Shown in pieces: positions 51,013 to 62,637 of a stretch of 64,000 nucleotides of DNA (the first letter of the stretch is position 1; each line of letters opens with the position of its first letter). A program made the translations under genes and the position numbers. The notes below the pieces were generated by a model that saw only the letters and a list, made by a program, of their open reading frames with translations, was not told the DNA's origin and did not search any database. Origin of the DNA: Xiphydria camelus (taxonomy: Eukaryota; Arthropoda; Insecta; Hymenoptera; Xiphydriidae); NCBI GenBank assembly GCA_963678675.1, contig OY783200.1, positions 1,376,501 through 1,440,500 on the forward strand, given 5' to 3'.

Positions 51013-52358
51013 TAGCAGATATATTGACGATATCTCAAAGGAAATGTAAGATATCGGTGATTTCATGTACCAGAAAATTATTTTTTTTCACGGAAAATCA
51101 TCGATATTTCGGTCCTTCTTTGAGATATCCTCGATGTATCTATAATTTTCGTAATCAGCGGAAAAAAATACATAAGATAGGATGGTCGAGAGTTCAATTT
51201 TTCTCGAAAATTGAAATCTCTTAAATCGATCTCTCGACCACCCTATCCGATGTATTTTTTCACGCTGATTCCGAAAATGGCAGATATATTGGCGATATCT
51301 CAAAGGAAATATAAGATATCGGTGATTTTATGTATCAGAAAATTACTTTTTTCACGGAAAATCATCGATATCTCGGGGTCTTCCTTTGAGATATCCTCAA
51401 TATATCTATAATTTTCGTAATCAGCACAAAAAAATACATAAGAAAGGATGGTCAAGAGTTCATTTCCAGAGATTTCGATTTTTGTCAAAATCTTAAGGCA
51501 TATACTCACGATTTTGACAAAAAATCGAAATCTCTGAAATCGAACTCTCGACCATCCTATCTTATGTATTTTTTCGCGCTGATTACGAAAATTGTAGATA
51601 TATTGAGGATATCTCAAAGGAAGACCGAGATATCGATGATTTTCCGTGAAAAAAGTAATTTTCTGGTACATGAAATCACCGATATCTTATATTTCCTTTG
51701 AGATATCGTTAATATATCTGCCATTTTCGGAATCAGCATGAAAAAATACATCGGATAGGATGGTCGAGAGATCGATTTCAGAGATTTCAATTTTCGCGAA
51801 AAATTGAAAAAATCGTGAGTATATGCCTTAAGATTTGGACAAAAATCGAAATCTCTGGAATCGAACTCTCGACCATCCTATCTTATGTTTTTTTTCGCGC
51901 TGATTACGAAAATTATAAATATATTAAGGATATCTCAAAGGAAGACCGAGATATCGATGATTTTCCGTGAAAAAAGTAATTTTCTGATACATAAAATCAC
52001 CGATATCTTATATTTCCTTTGAGATATCGCCAATATATCTGCCATTTTCGGAATCAGCGTGAAAAAATACATCGGATAGGGTGGTCGAGAGTTCGATTCC
52101 AGAGATTTCGATTTTTGTCAAAATCTTAAGCGCTGATTCCAAAAATCATGCACTCTTATTGAGGAAATCTTAAAGGATCGCCGAGATATCGATGATTTTC
52201 CATGAAAAAAAAAATGTTCTCGTACATAAAATCGTTAATATTTGATATTTCCTTTGAGATATAGTCAATATATAGGGTATATATGTATGTCAATAAGTGC
52301 ATGATTTTTAGAATCAGCGCTTAAGATTTTGACAAAAATCAAAATCTCTGGAATCAGT
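51013..52358. repeat. Array of alternating inverted units (GATATCTCAAAGG family)
   Basis: The word GATATCTCAAAGGAA (about 51030, 51296, 51611, 51928) alternates with its reverse complement TTCCTTTGAGATATC (about 51118, 51383, 51690, 52016, 52248). Between them, GGATGGTCGAGAG alternates with CTCTCGACCATCC. Units of about 120-150 bp therefore face head-to-head and tail-to-tail over 1.35 kb. A TCAAAATCTTAAG word recurs at about 51486, 51827, 52116 and 52318 in both orientations. Non-coding. Confidence 0.85.
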
Positions 52359-52429
52359 AGAAATGCTCATTTACTTAAAATAGCCAGGAGGGTTCAATTT
52401 AGGTACCGGTTCAATATAGGCAACTCTCC

Positions 52430-52757
52430 CCTATATGAAAAATTATACATATTCATATACAAATTATATGTATATGATCAAATAGGATTTGATACAATCA
52501 GATCCAACATTGTCAACTTTGTTTAGGTCTAACTATATATAATGATAACTGTACGTAATCATGTATGATCAGACGAGATTAGATATAATCCAATCTAAAA
52601 TGTTCGACTTTGTTCAGATCTAAATATATATAATCATATATAACTATATATAATTCTTCATATAATAATCAGATAGAGACGAATTTCGGATACAATTATA
52701 TCCAATTACATACCTATGACAATGTATGATTATGTATAAATATTTTTTCCCGGGTGA
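52430..52757. repeat. AT-1 repeat
   Basis: Contains the TGTCAACTTTGTTTAGGTCT and GATAGAGACGAATTTCGGAT landmarks and ends AAATATTTTTTCCCGGG. The left tip is degraded. Confidence 0.7.
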
Positions 52758-53340
52758 TCACAAGTGAGTGATTTTATATGACCCTTTTTTCTCGAGTTTC
52801 CATTCTTATGGTACATCATTTTTTCATACAGACTCTTCCTTCAATCTTAGCACTTATATCTCGTCCAATAAGAAGCGACGAATTATACGACGAAACGAAG
52901 AAGCATATAAACATATTGCGGCATTTCGTCCGCCCGAAGTAACGCGTCAGGACACTCGTGCAGAGCAGCCTCAGCACTTGGACCAAAATCTCCACTCGTC
53001 TCGCCTCATTCCACCCGGTTGATCGTATCGCGATACTCTCGATCGGCGAAACGCTTGCATCTGAACTTTTGATACATGCCGGCTAAACGAATTTCGTATA
53101 CATATTCTGCTCTACTCCGGCCCTTTCCGCTCGCGGAAGCATGACGGCAATAAAAAGCCATCCGCAGGGAGAACCGAGCTTCCTTATTCTGTGAGATACG
53201 TGTGACATGATCAACTCGAAAAAAATTCCTTTCTTTTTTCTTTTGAAGAGACGAGAAATGGCCCAATTATTTTTAATCCTTTGACAAACTGTAGTGAAGT
53301 ATACGGATAATTGGTATACCTTGTCTTCGGTATAAGTGTA

Positions 53341-53733
53341 GAGGGCGATTCAAAAAGTTGATATTGTATCTCTCTCTTCTTCATAAAAATATTCCCCATG
53401 AATACTTGAACATATATTTCTAGTTAACTGCAATCAAAATCGCCCAATCAAATGAAAGCTTTAGCTAACGATTAGTTCCGGGTAATTTTCAGGGCAAATT
53501 CAAGGAATGCCGAGTCGTTGAGAAAAAAAACAAAATTAGACAAAAAAGTCTCGCTGAATCGAAGTGATTATTCCTACTGATTTTCATCAGCCGAAGCTAG
53601 CCAATTATTTGATAAACTTTAATCGCGAATAGCTCAATAAGTATCGCCCTTTTGAGGAGAAAATATATTTTCAATTCTTCACGAGAAATATGCTCGCGAA
53701 AAAAAAACAATTCGCTAATTCTGAATCGCCCTG
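53341..53733. mobile_element. 393-bp MITE, TA-flanked
   Basis: Ends GAGGGCGATTCAAAAAG and ATTCTGAATCGCCCTG, with TA on both sides (53339-53340, 53734-53735). Short TIRs and a TA target suggest a Tc1/mariner-type source. A third CAAAATCGCCC word lies inside near 53436. Confidence 0.65.
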
Positions 53734-53735
53734 TA

Positions 53736-55670
53736 CAAAAGAGTAATGCTTGCTTGGTTAATTTAATAATGACGTCGAGTTGAGAACTTTTTTATTTCCC
53801 AGCTATCAACTCAATAACGGTTATCATTTTCCGGTTAGGCTTTATCAGTCTCATCCGTGGTGGTGTGTATCGCTTAAACGCAGTACCGGAGATGCTTTTA
53901 TTTCATCACGTATGTCTACCGATAAGATCTTTAACGGGTGAGATGGATGGAGGAAGACGGGTTGAGATTTTCTTCGAAGATCCGCTCGAGTGACACGTAC
54001 TTACTTATCTACCTTGTCGAGTAAAACTGCAAGCCCGACAACTTTCATCCCGTACATCTATAGGGGAGTTCTATCCGTTTTATAGGTACACTAATAATTT
54101 TCAGGATCCGCGCGGAAAAATAGTACATCGTACGAGATATGCGTGCGATCGATTCTTGAGGTTTTCACTTTTGGTTTCTAGCACTGTGATTGGTGGATGA
54201 ATAATTGCTCTACCTTTTGATGCATGCATTTCTTACCAATCGTAGTGCTCCGAAAAATTATAATAAATTTGACAGAAAAACATTACTTTACGATACATCT
54301 GTCGGTATTATTGATGCTGTTGATAAAGTAGGAAAACCAACAATGATATCGAGCTCAGCGCGCCGCAGGTACGTGTCAGTCGAGTCGAGTTCGACGCATG
54401 ATAAGTGCTTATCATTGGAGTAAGGGAACCACTGTGGCACCCATCACGCAGATATGCTTTCCATTTATGTAACTATGTAATACGAGTCGACACGAGTCGA
54501 CACAAAATTAAACCATTGGTTCTTTCTGCTGGAGCCTGCCAATCAGTTGGTGGTTCTAATAGAAGTGTGTCGACTTGTGTCATAAATGGAAGCACCCACC
54601 AATGCTAAAGATTTTCCCGATTTTGTAACACATTTGACGCGAAACATCAGAGTCTTTTATAATTCGAAATTTGAAGATTTTTTATGAGCTTTAGTCGTTC
54701 TACAGTTTGAAAAGATCTGACAATACAGTTATTCGTTTGACCGCGTTTTACAACCCCGAGCCCCACCCGGAGCGTCCCTACGCCAGTGTTTCTCAACCCG
54801 CATCTATCAAAGATGGAATTGCTCTTAAAATACCGTCGTAATGCTCTTTTCGAATTACTCTAATTTTAGAATTTAACAAAACTCCTCTCCCTTTTTATTC
54901 TATGTACCAATAAATCGTAGAATCAAAGTCAAAGCGAATATCGATTCATGTTTGTCGGAAGTTGAGAAATCCTGTTACGTAGTAACGGGGGTAACAAGGA
55001 TCGGCCATCTTGGCTATCATTCGAGGCGCCACGTCGCACTGCCAGCTCAGCGCTTGGGGGCTCGGCGTAGGAATCGCAGTCTGTCGCCATATTCGGAGAC
55101 GCTTAGTTGCAGTAAGATCGGCCACTCCTTAAAAGCATCATTTTCCGCGCTGCTACGACAATTATCCTTCGCGATTCCATGTATAATAAAAAATATCGTC
55201 GTTGGTAACGTATTTTACTGAGATCAAGTAAACGTTTGAACGATCAATCGAATCGCGGAGAGAATGGAGCGGCGAAATGTGTGCTGGCGTCGCCTGTTAC
55301 GTAAAACCTTACGAATCTTCACGGGTGAGCGAAAACTATTTATAGTCGAAATAAAAATGGGGTAAATAGGCTTCTGTGTGGTAGTAGACATTTTGAACTT
55401 TGCGTCGGTATTGAATAATATAAAACTGCAAATATCGAGAAATTAATCTGTGAATAATACTTAAATGCTACGTGGCATTCTCCCAGCTTCCTTTTTCAGA
55501 TTCAAATTACGAATAGCTTAAGTTTTCCTATTCTTAACATGATTTTTCAATCAAGGCTCGAGTATAAACGAAGTTTAAGCAATCAGAGTGTACCTAATTT
55601 TATTATAATTGCATGCCTAAGCCTTGACTGAAAAATTTGGCCATAAACTTGGTTGAATATGAAGTACCTA
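53736..55670. other. No supported gene
   Basis: Contains a CpG-rich segment at 54.98-55.13 kb with GGCCATCTTGG and GCCATATTCGG words typical of promoter elements. No exon-donor pattern is convincing. Confidence 0.35.
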
Positions 55671-55673
55671 CAC

Positions 55674-56470
55674 CCGGCGTCTCGGATTCTCTCGCTAGTA
55701 ACTTTCTAAAATATTTTTAAACATACTATAACCAATGAACAATTAATTCTCATGCTCTCATTAGCTACGGTGCCGTTTACTCTCGTTAATGAAAGCGTGA
55801 GGATTGATTAATTATTGATTAGGCGTTTAAAAATAACATTTAACCCTTCGTTGCCCACGCGGAGTGTAGGCTACACCCCAGCTTCCTTTTTTTGCATGCC
55901 ACGCCTAGAGTTTTTTTTTTTTCGAGGTTGGCACTTTCAGTACCTTTCCGGAACATTCCATGAATTTGGCACCAAAAGCGCAGGACAAAACCGATTTGTC
56001 TCTCCGACAGAACACTGCAAAAAGTTGAATAGTGATTTTTAACAATCTGTAGTTAATTAAATATTTAATATTTTTCTATAAAACTTGTTCCGATTTGTTA
56101 ATTTGTCCTTCGTTAATAAAACGAGTGTATGATAACTATACTCAGTCTATTATTTATACTATTTTTTTTTATAAAAATCGGAAGGGAGACCTGAGCGTCT
56201 GAAAATCGAGACCTCATGTACCGACTTCGAGTTTTGTTTTCAATTAGAAAATTACGAAATTTATTTCTTTTAAATATTGAAATCATTAGGCAATATCTCA
56301 AGCTTTAAAATGAAAAAAAAAAAAGTTTAAAAATTTCAATTTTTCACTAAGAAAACGTTAATTTTTAACAGGGGTTTAGGGTAAACCCCTGGTGATCCTT
56401 TATGTTTCAAAAACCCGCGTGGGTAACGAAGAGTTAAAAAAGTCGCCAGCGACAGAATCCGAGACGCCGG
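55674..56470. mobile_element. Outer MITE, interrupted by a second MITE
   Basis: The left TIR CCGGCGTCTCGGATTCTCTC and right end reading CCGGCGTCTCGGATTCTGTC on the minus strand match over about 25 bp with two differences. About 200 bp of its own sequence remains once the inner element is subtracted. Confidence 0.75.
55840..56437. mobile_element. TTAA-flanked MITE nested in the outer one
   Basis: Ends TTAACCCTTCGTTGCCCACG and CGTGGGTAACGAAGAGTTAA. TTAA is at both ends, consistent with piggyBac-type mobilisation. An internal hairpin AGGGGTTTAGGGTAAACCCC lies near 56370. Confidence 0.8.
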
Positions 56471-56575
56471 ATGTACATATGTACGGTGCTGCCGGAAAAT
56501 GCGGTAGCCGTAGGGCGTAGCATGATAGCGGGGTAGCCATTTCTCAACTTTGGAAGGGGAACGTACGATTATTGA

Positions 56576-57619
56576 TTAACCCTCAAACCACAAGGTGCAT
56601 ATCTGCAGCATTGCAGGCAATGTCGGGTTAGATCCCACCCAACACTGATTTTTTTTTACTATAAATTGGTTTTCCAAAGTTCATTGAACAAAGATAACAA
56701 CAATTTGTATTAATAAAATGTATTTGGAACGTGTTAACACGTATTATCGTTACATTAATTCTTTACAAGAAACCAAAATAAAAAGTAAAGGACGTCTCCA
56801 CAAATATCTGGTACTTTTCACAACTTCGTGACATTTTTCATTGAAAAAACATGGGCAGTCTTATATCTCGTACTAAGTTCCTTGTCGCTTGGTATACTAT
56901 CTATGCTTAGTATACTTAGTATTGTATCTATAGTATACTAGATCAAGTAATAATGTAAACTAGATCACATCACAATAAACAGAAAAACTGGAGTTCTTAC
57001 TACCAAATGAACCTAAAAAAGAACAGCAGTTGGTGAAAATACAAAAGTCTTGCATCTGCTAGCTTAGTACTTTGTAGTATACTAGGGGGCTCCGCCACCT
57101 GCTCGCTGCGCTCTCCCCTCGTAGATTCTTGGGAGCGAGGCGGGGGATTATACACTAGGGACTGCTCGCTCCGCCGCGCGAAGCTTGCAACACCGCCGGC
57201 TGAACGTAGTCGTGTTTATCGGCGCGGTCGCGTCTTATCGCGGTAATGAGAGAACGTTGTGTCTGCGACGGCAGAGACGCACAGCCCGCATGGGAAAAAA
57301 AATGAAATTTTAAAACATGAAATCACATCTCGTCTCCATCATCAGTAGCACCATCACAAGTTGGACAGGTCACTATTATTTTATGTTCTCCGCAACCGGT
57401 AGGACGCAACCCGCTGGGTGACTGGTGGGCTGTGTAGAATAGAATAGAGCAGGCATTATACTTATCTAAAACATGTGGTTGCTATGGCCTCACCAGCAGG
57501 ACTGTTGGTGGTAAGGGTACCTGAAGCAGGGTCACTCGAAAGCTAGAGGGGGAGGAGCAATGAATTCTTGGAGGTCACTCGGGTTGTATCCAACCCGCGC
57601 CTTGTGGTTTGAGGGTTAA
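56576..57619. mobile_element. 1044-bp TTAA-flanked piggyBac-type relic
   Basis: Ends TTAACCCTCAAACCACAAGG and CCTTGTGGTTTGAGGGTTAA are exact 20-bp inverted repeats including TTAA. No transposase ORF survives. A short minus-strand frame at about 57330-57413 reads TGCGEHKIIVTCPTCDG and then stops, reminiscent of a Cys-rich piggyBac tail. A CpG-rich patch is at 57.09-57.25 kb. Confidence 0.82.
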
Positions 57620-59011
57620 AGAAAGTAGAGGGAATTTGTATGATACTACAAATTATTAAAAATCGCTTATGAAAAGTTACTAATGCAAGAGAAACAACAT
57701 ATTTAATAATTACATCGTCTGCGTGTATAATATGAAATAACTCGAGAAAAATTGTAATGACTAATAATTAGTAAAGGAAAGATTAGAATGATGTAATTTA
57801 TAATTTTTCATTCCTATCATTAAAAAAGTTTAATGTATTCAACAATTTTCGTTTCATTGGCTAGAGAATATATTGAACTGGAATTATTCTTATGTGCAAA
57901 ATAATGTGTGTGTAATATTTATCGCGATAAGTATTTGATAATATTAAACCAAAAAAAATGTTGTTTTTCTCACTTTAACTATTCAAAGAAACCACAAGCA
58001 TATACGGAATAAAATATTAGTTTTTTTCATTAGAATTGACATCACAAGTCTCAAAAAGCAGAATAGAATTTGACATAAATATAAATTTAATTCCAGTTGC
58101 TCTATATCTTTCAGAAATAGTAAAATCATACTTCAATATTATTTTAAAGTCATCCTTTCTTTTAGAATGTTCAATCCAGAATACTGTGGCTTCATATGAC
58201 AGTATTGAAACCTCTTCATCTCCTGGTTGAAATCATTGCCGGATGATGATCAAACTCGGCACCAGTAGTAATCTACTAAAACGAAGGCTTTTACATTGAT
58301 TTGAGAAGCCTGACGCTAAACTCACTATCCCTATCAGCACAAATATCCTAAAGTGGTTCTACAAACGTTTCGTGGACACGTATTATATATTTACATCCAG
58401 AAGACACCCACTGAATGTCTACAGGATATCGTGTGCTGTTTGAGATGAGTTTCCTTTTTCTGCAAAGGGAAAACCATGAAAAGTGAGTATATTAAGATTC
58501 GAATTTTCAGAAAAATATCCAAGTCTTTTTATAAAATCAATAAGAAATCACAGTATGCGCGTTAAAAGAAATGCAAGATATGGACAATTTTATGCATCAG
58601 TAGATTCTTTTTGCTAAAAACTATCTCACTGAGATTTTTTAAGTATTTGACATCAATTCTTTACAATTCCAGGCATCTTCTGCAGACTATTATCTTCTGC
58701 TTCGTCATTCTCTGGTTTTGCCCTTGTATGACTTCCTACACCGGACGGCGATGACGATAATATTTATACGATAACGGTATTTATACTTGGAATATAAGAG
58801 TTTGAAGATGGTATCATTCGTGGCCAGTTCCGGTCACTGGAATGTTTTATCGTACTTTTTTTATAAATTTTACATAACTATGGTTATCTGCCAAAATATT
58901 ATAAAAACACTGAATACAGCAGAATGTAAGAAAAATTACTGAAACTGGTGCAATGGCCACAAATGGTACTTGTATTCTATATTAATATAAATTATATATG
59001 ATTACAAAAAA
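57620..59011. other. No supported gene
   Basis: AT-rich, without repeat or exon support. Confidence 0.35.
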
Positions 59012-59321
59012 TTAACCCTTTAACGGGCACAATCCTGTGGTTGGTACTATGGCAAATATAATTAATTAGTGATTTTATATGGGATTTATGAATGCCAAAA
59101 CAGGTATACATGTTTTCGCAAATTTGGTAATATTTTTAAAAATGGGTCGTACATATATGTACCAGTAAACATTCCAGCAAAAATCGTGAATCGTTTGTTC
59201 ATTGGTACAAATGTGTACCAGTGAACATTAAGGTCGATATTTAAGTGTAATACCATTTACTGCTCGACCATATTAGCTAGTGGTATATATATGTATCAGA
59301 GGGGGGCCGTTAAAGGGTTAA
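59012..59321. mobile_element. 310-bp TTAA-flanked MITE
   Basis: Ends TTAACCCTTTAACGGGC and GGCCGTTAAAGGGTTAA. Inside, TACATATATGTACCAGTAAA and a related ACAAATGTGTACCAGTGAAC recur. Confidence 0.8.
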
Positions 59322-60004
59322 ATTACGTCTAAGCGCTCAGGTAGAGCGCGATACTTCATTTTATCGCAATCTGATGCGTGCATACAACCGATAAGATATT
59401 TTCAAAGCAGTCGTAATGTAACAGTAAAGGATTATGTCGCACGTAATCGAAAAGAATTCTTTTGAAGCTGTTTCAGTTCAGAAGCAATTCTTTACGATTA
59501 TTGCTACTTTCTAAGCACGTAACTAACCGAGTTACGCATTTTAGCGAATGGCATATTTATTAAAATATGTCGCTTGGATGAAGTCGTGAACATTCAAGTT
59601 TGAGTGAAAGAATTAACGACAGATATAGTTTTCGGACAGTTAAGAGCGATGTGAAACGTTTCTGAAGAAATAACGTACAATCTTTACAAAATTACACAAG
59701 TACAGTCAACGGGATTTGATCCTCTGGTTTTTTAAGAGGTTCAAATTGTAATTAATCCAAATCGATCATTGATATTGTCGTGAACTGAAGAAACTTTTGG
59801 AAAGAATTATGAAAATACTACAAGTGTGCGACCAAAATATTTAACAGGTACTTTGAAGACGCGATACTTTGCGCGAATAATAGTTTTACCGTCTCGTAAA
59901 AATCGACGCGTTCTTTGGGTGGGAATGAGGTCGGCCGGTGGTCAATTGGCGTACTAATGGCGCCACGGCGCTCGGTCCCTTTCAATATGGCGGTACCATA
60001 ATGG

Positions 60005-60110
60005 TGTTGCGTTCCGAGCTGGTTGTCCAAGTCCGATGCAGAGGGCAGATCTGGGCCCGTGGAGCGCAAATCCGCTCTGCTAGAAAGTGCGGGTTCAGGA
60101 GACAAGGGAT
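60005..60110 (-). repeat. LTR 3'-end-like segment (lower boundary of Gypsy region)
   Basis: TGTTGCGTTCCGAGCTGG through GCCCGTGGAGCGC to CTCTGCTAGAAAG matches the LTR end at 63177-63287 at roughly 70% by eye. On the minus strand it ends CAACA, a normal LTR terminus. It is too diverged to be the twin of that LTR if the insertion is young. The upper limit of this LTR could not be set. Confidence 0.5.
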
Positions 60111-60974
60111 ATGATTTCAGTCTCGACGAAAGAAACACGAGGCAAGAACTAGGTGATCACCAATAATTATATTTTGGCACAATAATAGTCTTTCACTTAA
60201 ACTGAATCTATTTAAGAATCCGGATAAATTCTACTTAAAGACTCTAGTGAACTTTACTTCAAAACAGCACCAACTCTCAAGTTTTCAAATGCGCTCTGCC
60301 TTCGGCGCCGCAGAGTATTTCGCTATTATCACGCTAGACCCAGCCCCCCGGCAGGAGTAGGGCACCAATCACACATCTAACGCTAGTCGTGGACAAAGAT
60401 CTTACTCCCACTCGGTCCACACTCGCACCCCCATCTCGAGCTACGTGACCTGATGCAAGGCTTCGTTGTTCTCGAGAGGGTAACGCTGCCAAGGGGTTGT
60501 TTATAGGAAATCGTTTACGTCTACGAGTCCCTCGAGTCTAGTTGGTTGCAATGAAAGGAAATAATTCAAGGGAATTTATGACTTCATTAAGCAAGGGACC
60601 CGCGGCGATCGCGGTGGTTTACTTGGGTCTCCTATTTATCTCGCAGTTGCTACGCACTCGCAGCGAGGGTGTTTATGATTTCCTAAATAGAGACTGCGGC
60701 GAACTGCGACCTATTTAGTCTATCGCGCAATCTCCGGCGCCCTCGCTCTTTCTCTATACTACGTTTTATCTATTTCTTACTTCTTAGTGAACAATGATGA
60801 TTAAACGTTAATACTGTAGGAATCCAATAATGACACCCACTTTAGTTCTTATTAAAAAAACGACTATATTCTCGTAATGAATAGCAAATCTCCGGGAGAA
60901 TCGGCAATCGCGAGGACGCTTCTGTGACTAAACGCCTTCATTGAATGATAGACAGGGGATCTAAGTCGCAAGCC
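60111..60974. other. Non-coding part of the Gypsy region
   Basis: Probably LTR and 3' untranslated remains. A polypurine-like tract (AGAGAAAGAGCGAGGG on the minus strand) lies at about 60739-60754. No reverse transcriptase or integrase coding is seen. Confidence 0.4.
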
Positions 60975-61068
60975 ACTGCGATCTCCGTTTATAAATATAG
61001 TATTTCCTTTCGTGAACCGAAGACTGCGATCTCCGTTTATAAATATGGTATTTCCTTTCGCGAACCGA
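60975..61068. repeat. Tandem duplication, 48-bp period
   Basis: ACTGCGATCTCCGTTTATAA starts at 60975 and again at 61023. The two copies differ at a few bases. Confidence 0.9.
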
Positions 61069-61390
61069 TAGGCCATAGTTTAGCTAGCGAGAATAGGTCC
61101 CCTTTCTTCGAGTTACGTAGGTGTGCGCGGATAAGTTTGGCACCCTTGGTGAAGTCATTGTACCTATCGAGAATATCGGTATTCAATTCCAAGTCGTCGA
61201 CTTGGAATTGAATACCGATATTCTCGATAGGTACAATGACTTCACCAAGGGTGCCAAGCATACCCGTGCCGATACCGGTAATGCTATATTTAATATTTTT
61301 GTTAATTTCCGCGTCCCGTTCTAATATTTTCTTTTTGATTAGATTCAACTGTGATCCGGTGTCAATAAGAAATTTGGAATTATCTTTCAA
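61037..61390 (-). pseudogene. Gypsy protease, truncated and altered
   Basis: The open frame lies in the -1 frame relative to gag and overlaps its end. The upstream in-frame extension begins inside gag, as expected if pol is reached by frameshift. An aspartic protease active site, FLIDTGS, is at residues 8-14. From about 61257 to 61137 the frame runs through a perfect 60-bp fold-back, so half of that stretch is the reverse complement of the other half and not protease sequence. No RT follows. It cannot encode a working polyprotein. Confidence 0.75.
61137..61257. repeat. Perfect 60-bp palindrome inside the protease
   Basis: Arms 61137-61196 and 61198-61257 are exact reverse complements around a single base at 61197 (centre AAGTCGTCGACTT). 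Confidence 0.95.
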
Positions 61391-61413
61391 GTGTTTAATA
61401 TTTTCCAGCGAAA

Positions 61414-62637
61414 TTATTGGGAGGTCGCCGAGCGCCCTATTCTCGGTGTTATAGCAGACTCTATTGATCCGTCCCGCGCAATCATCACCGCGCCCCGCGA
61501 GGTTAGCGCCGGCGGGGCGCTCCTCGCGTTTAAATGCCTTTCTTTCTCGTGATTCTCCCGATTTGCTCCCGATCTATTGGCATTGCTCGAATTTTGGAAG
61601 TTATCTCTACGAACAATACTACAGGTTCTACCGACATTGCCGAGTTTGTTGTCTGAGTAATTGCGTTCGCGAAATCGTCCACGTTCGCCGTCAAATCCAC
61701 GATCACGCTCGCGCCTGAAATCATAACCACGTCCCCGCGTGCGACGGTAGTCGAATTCTCGTCTTCGGTCTCGGTCTCGCCCGGGGAGGTACAAATTATC
61801 GCGTCGCGAACGTCGGTCGGTATTAGAATTTGGAAAATAATTCGCATTATAGACTCTACTTTGATTGGGATTTTGCTTTGATGTTCCCTGAAGTTGACGA
61901 GCACGTTCCTTCGTTTCTTGTTCGATTCGCACAGCTAAATCGATGGCGTCTTCTAAGGTCTCGGGTTTTTGTTTAGACAACAACGTGCTCATTAGCGAAT
62001 CGCGTAGTCCGCGAGTAAAACAAGTAATAGCCGCGTTTCTTAATAAGGTGTTGACTCCAACGGTTTGTGACTCGTCATATTTCTCGTTTGCAGCTTCCAA
62101 TCCGCGGACAAGAACTTCGAGAACTCGCGCTCCATAATATTCAACTTCCTCATTTTCGTTTTGGCAAAGTCGGCGAAGCTCGTCGTGCACTAAATTGACG
62201 TCGAAGAATCGCGAAAAGGCGGTTTTTAACAAAGTGATTAAATCGTTCAAATCAATCGGTGCGCGACGGTTTGCAACGAGTTTATCGGCATGACCTTTAA
62301 TTTTACTACATATTATAGCTAATAGGTTTGTCCGGTCCGATGGTTTTACGCGCGCGTCGGCGATTTTACACTGCTGTATAAATTTTGTTAATTCTCCCGG
62401 TTTACCATCAAAGGAAGGAACGAGTTCTCCAGCTAGTTTTAAGCTTAAATAAGAAGGTTCTACTATCGTTTCTATTTCGGCAGTTTCAATCGACGGCGCT
62501 TCGCTCGGCGGACACGTAACAATTGGCGGGCTACTCGCGGCCAAGTCAGTCTGTACCGCAATAGACTGCTGGATTCCGGGATTTCCTACCTCGACAATAC
62601 GGAAAGGACCGCTCATGCGCAATGCTCCGCGCCTCAT
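61414..62637 (-). CDS. Ty3/Gypsy-type Gag polyprotein, 407 residues, intact ORF
   Basis: This is the capsid and nucleic-acid-binding protein of an LTR retrotransposon. Residues about 70-250 have the retrotransposon gag helical layout (SFDGKPGELTKFIQQC, ITLLKTAFSRFF, LRRLCQNENEEVEYYGARV, then ITCFTRGLRDSL). Residues about 280-345 are an RG/RD-rich tail. I find no CCHC zinc knuckle. The start ATG 62637 has AAAATGA context, and a second ATG is eight codons on. A protease frame follows at -1. The uninterrupted frame suggests recent activity or mobilisation in trans. The protein could feed particles supplied by full-length relatives. Confidence 0.9.
   Translation of the reverse strand: MRRGALRMSGPFRIVEVGNPGIQQSIAVQTDLAASSPPIVTCPPSEAPSIETAEIETIVEPSYLSLKLAGELVPSFDGKPGELTKFIQQCKIADARVKPSDRTNLLAIICSKIKGHADKLVANRRAPIDLNDLITLLKTAFSRFFDVNLVHDELRRLCQNENEEVEYYGARVLEVLVRGLEAANEKYDESQTVGVNTLLRNAAITCFTRGLRDSLMSTLLSKQKPETLEDAIDLAVRIEQETKERARQLQGTSKQNPNQSRVYNANYFPNSNTDRRSRRDNLYLPGRDRDRRREFDYRRTRGRGYDFRRERDRGFDGERGRFRERNYSDNKLGNVGRTCSIVRRDNFQNSSNANRSGANRENHEKERHLNARSAPPALTSRGAVMIARDGSIESAITPRIGRSATSQ

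Noticed and set aside
61414..62637. CCHC zinc knuckle in Gag
   Set aside because: No CX2CX4HX4C spacing in the gag frame, and the C-terminus is RG/RD-rich instead.
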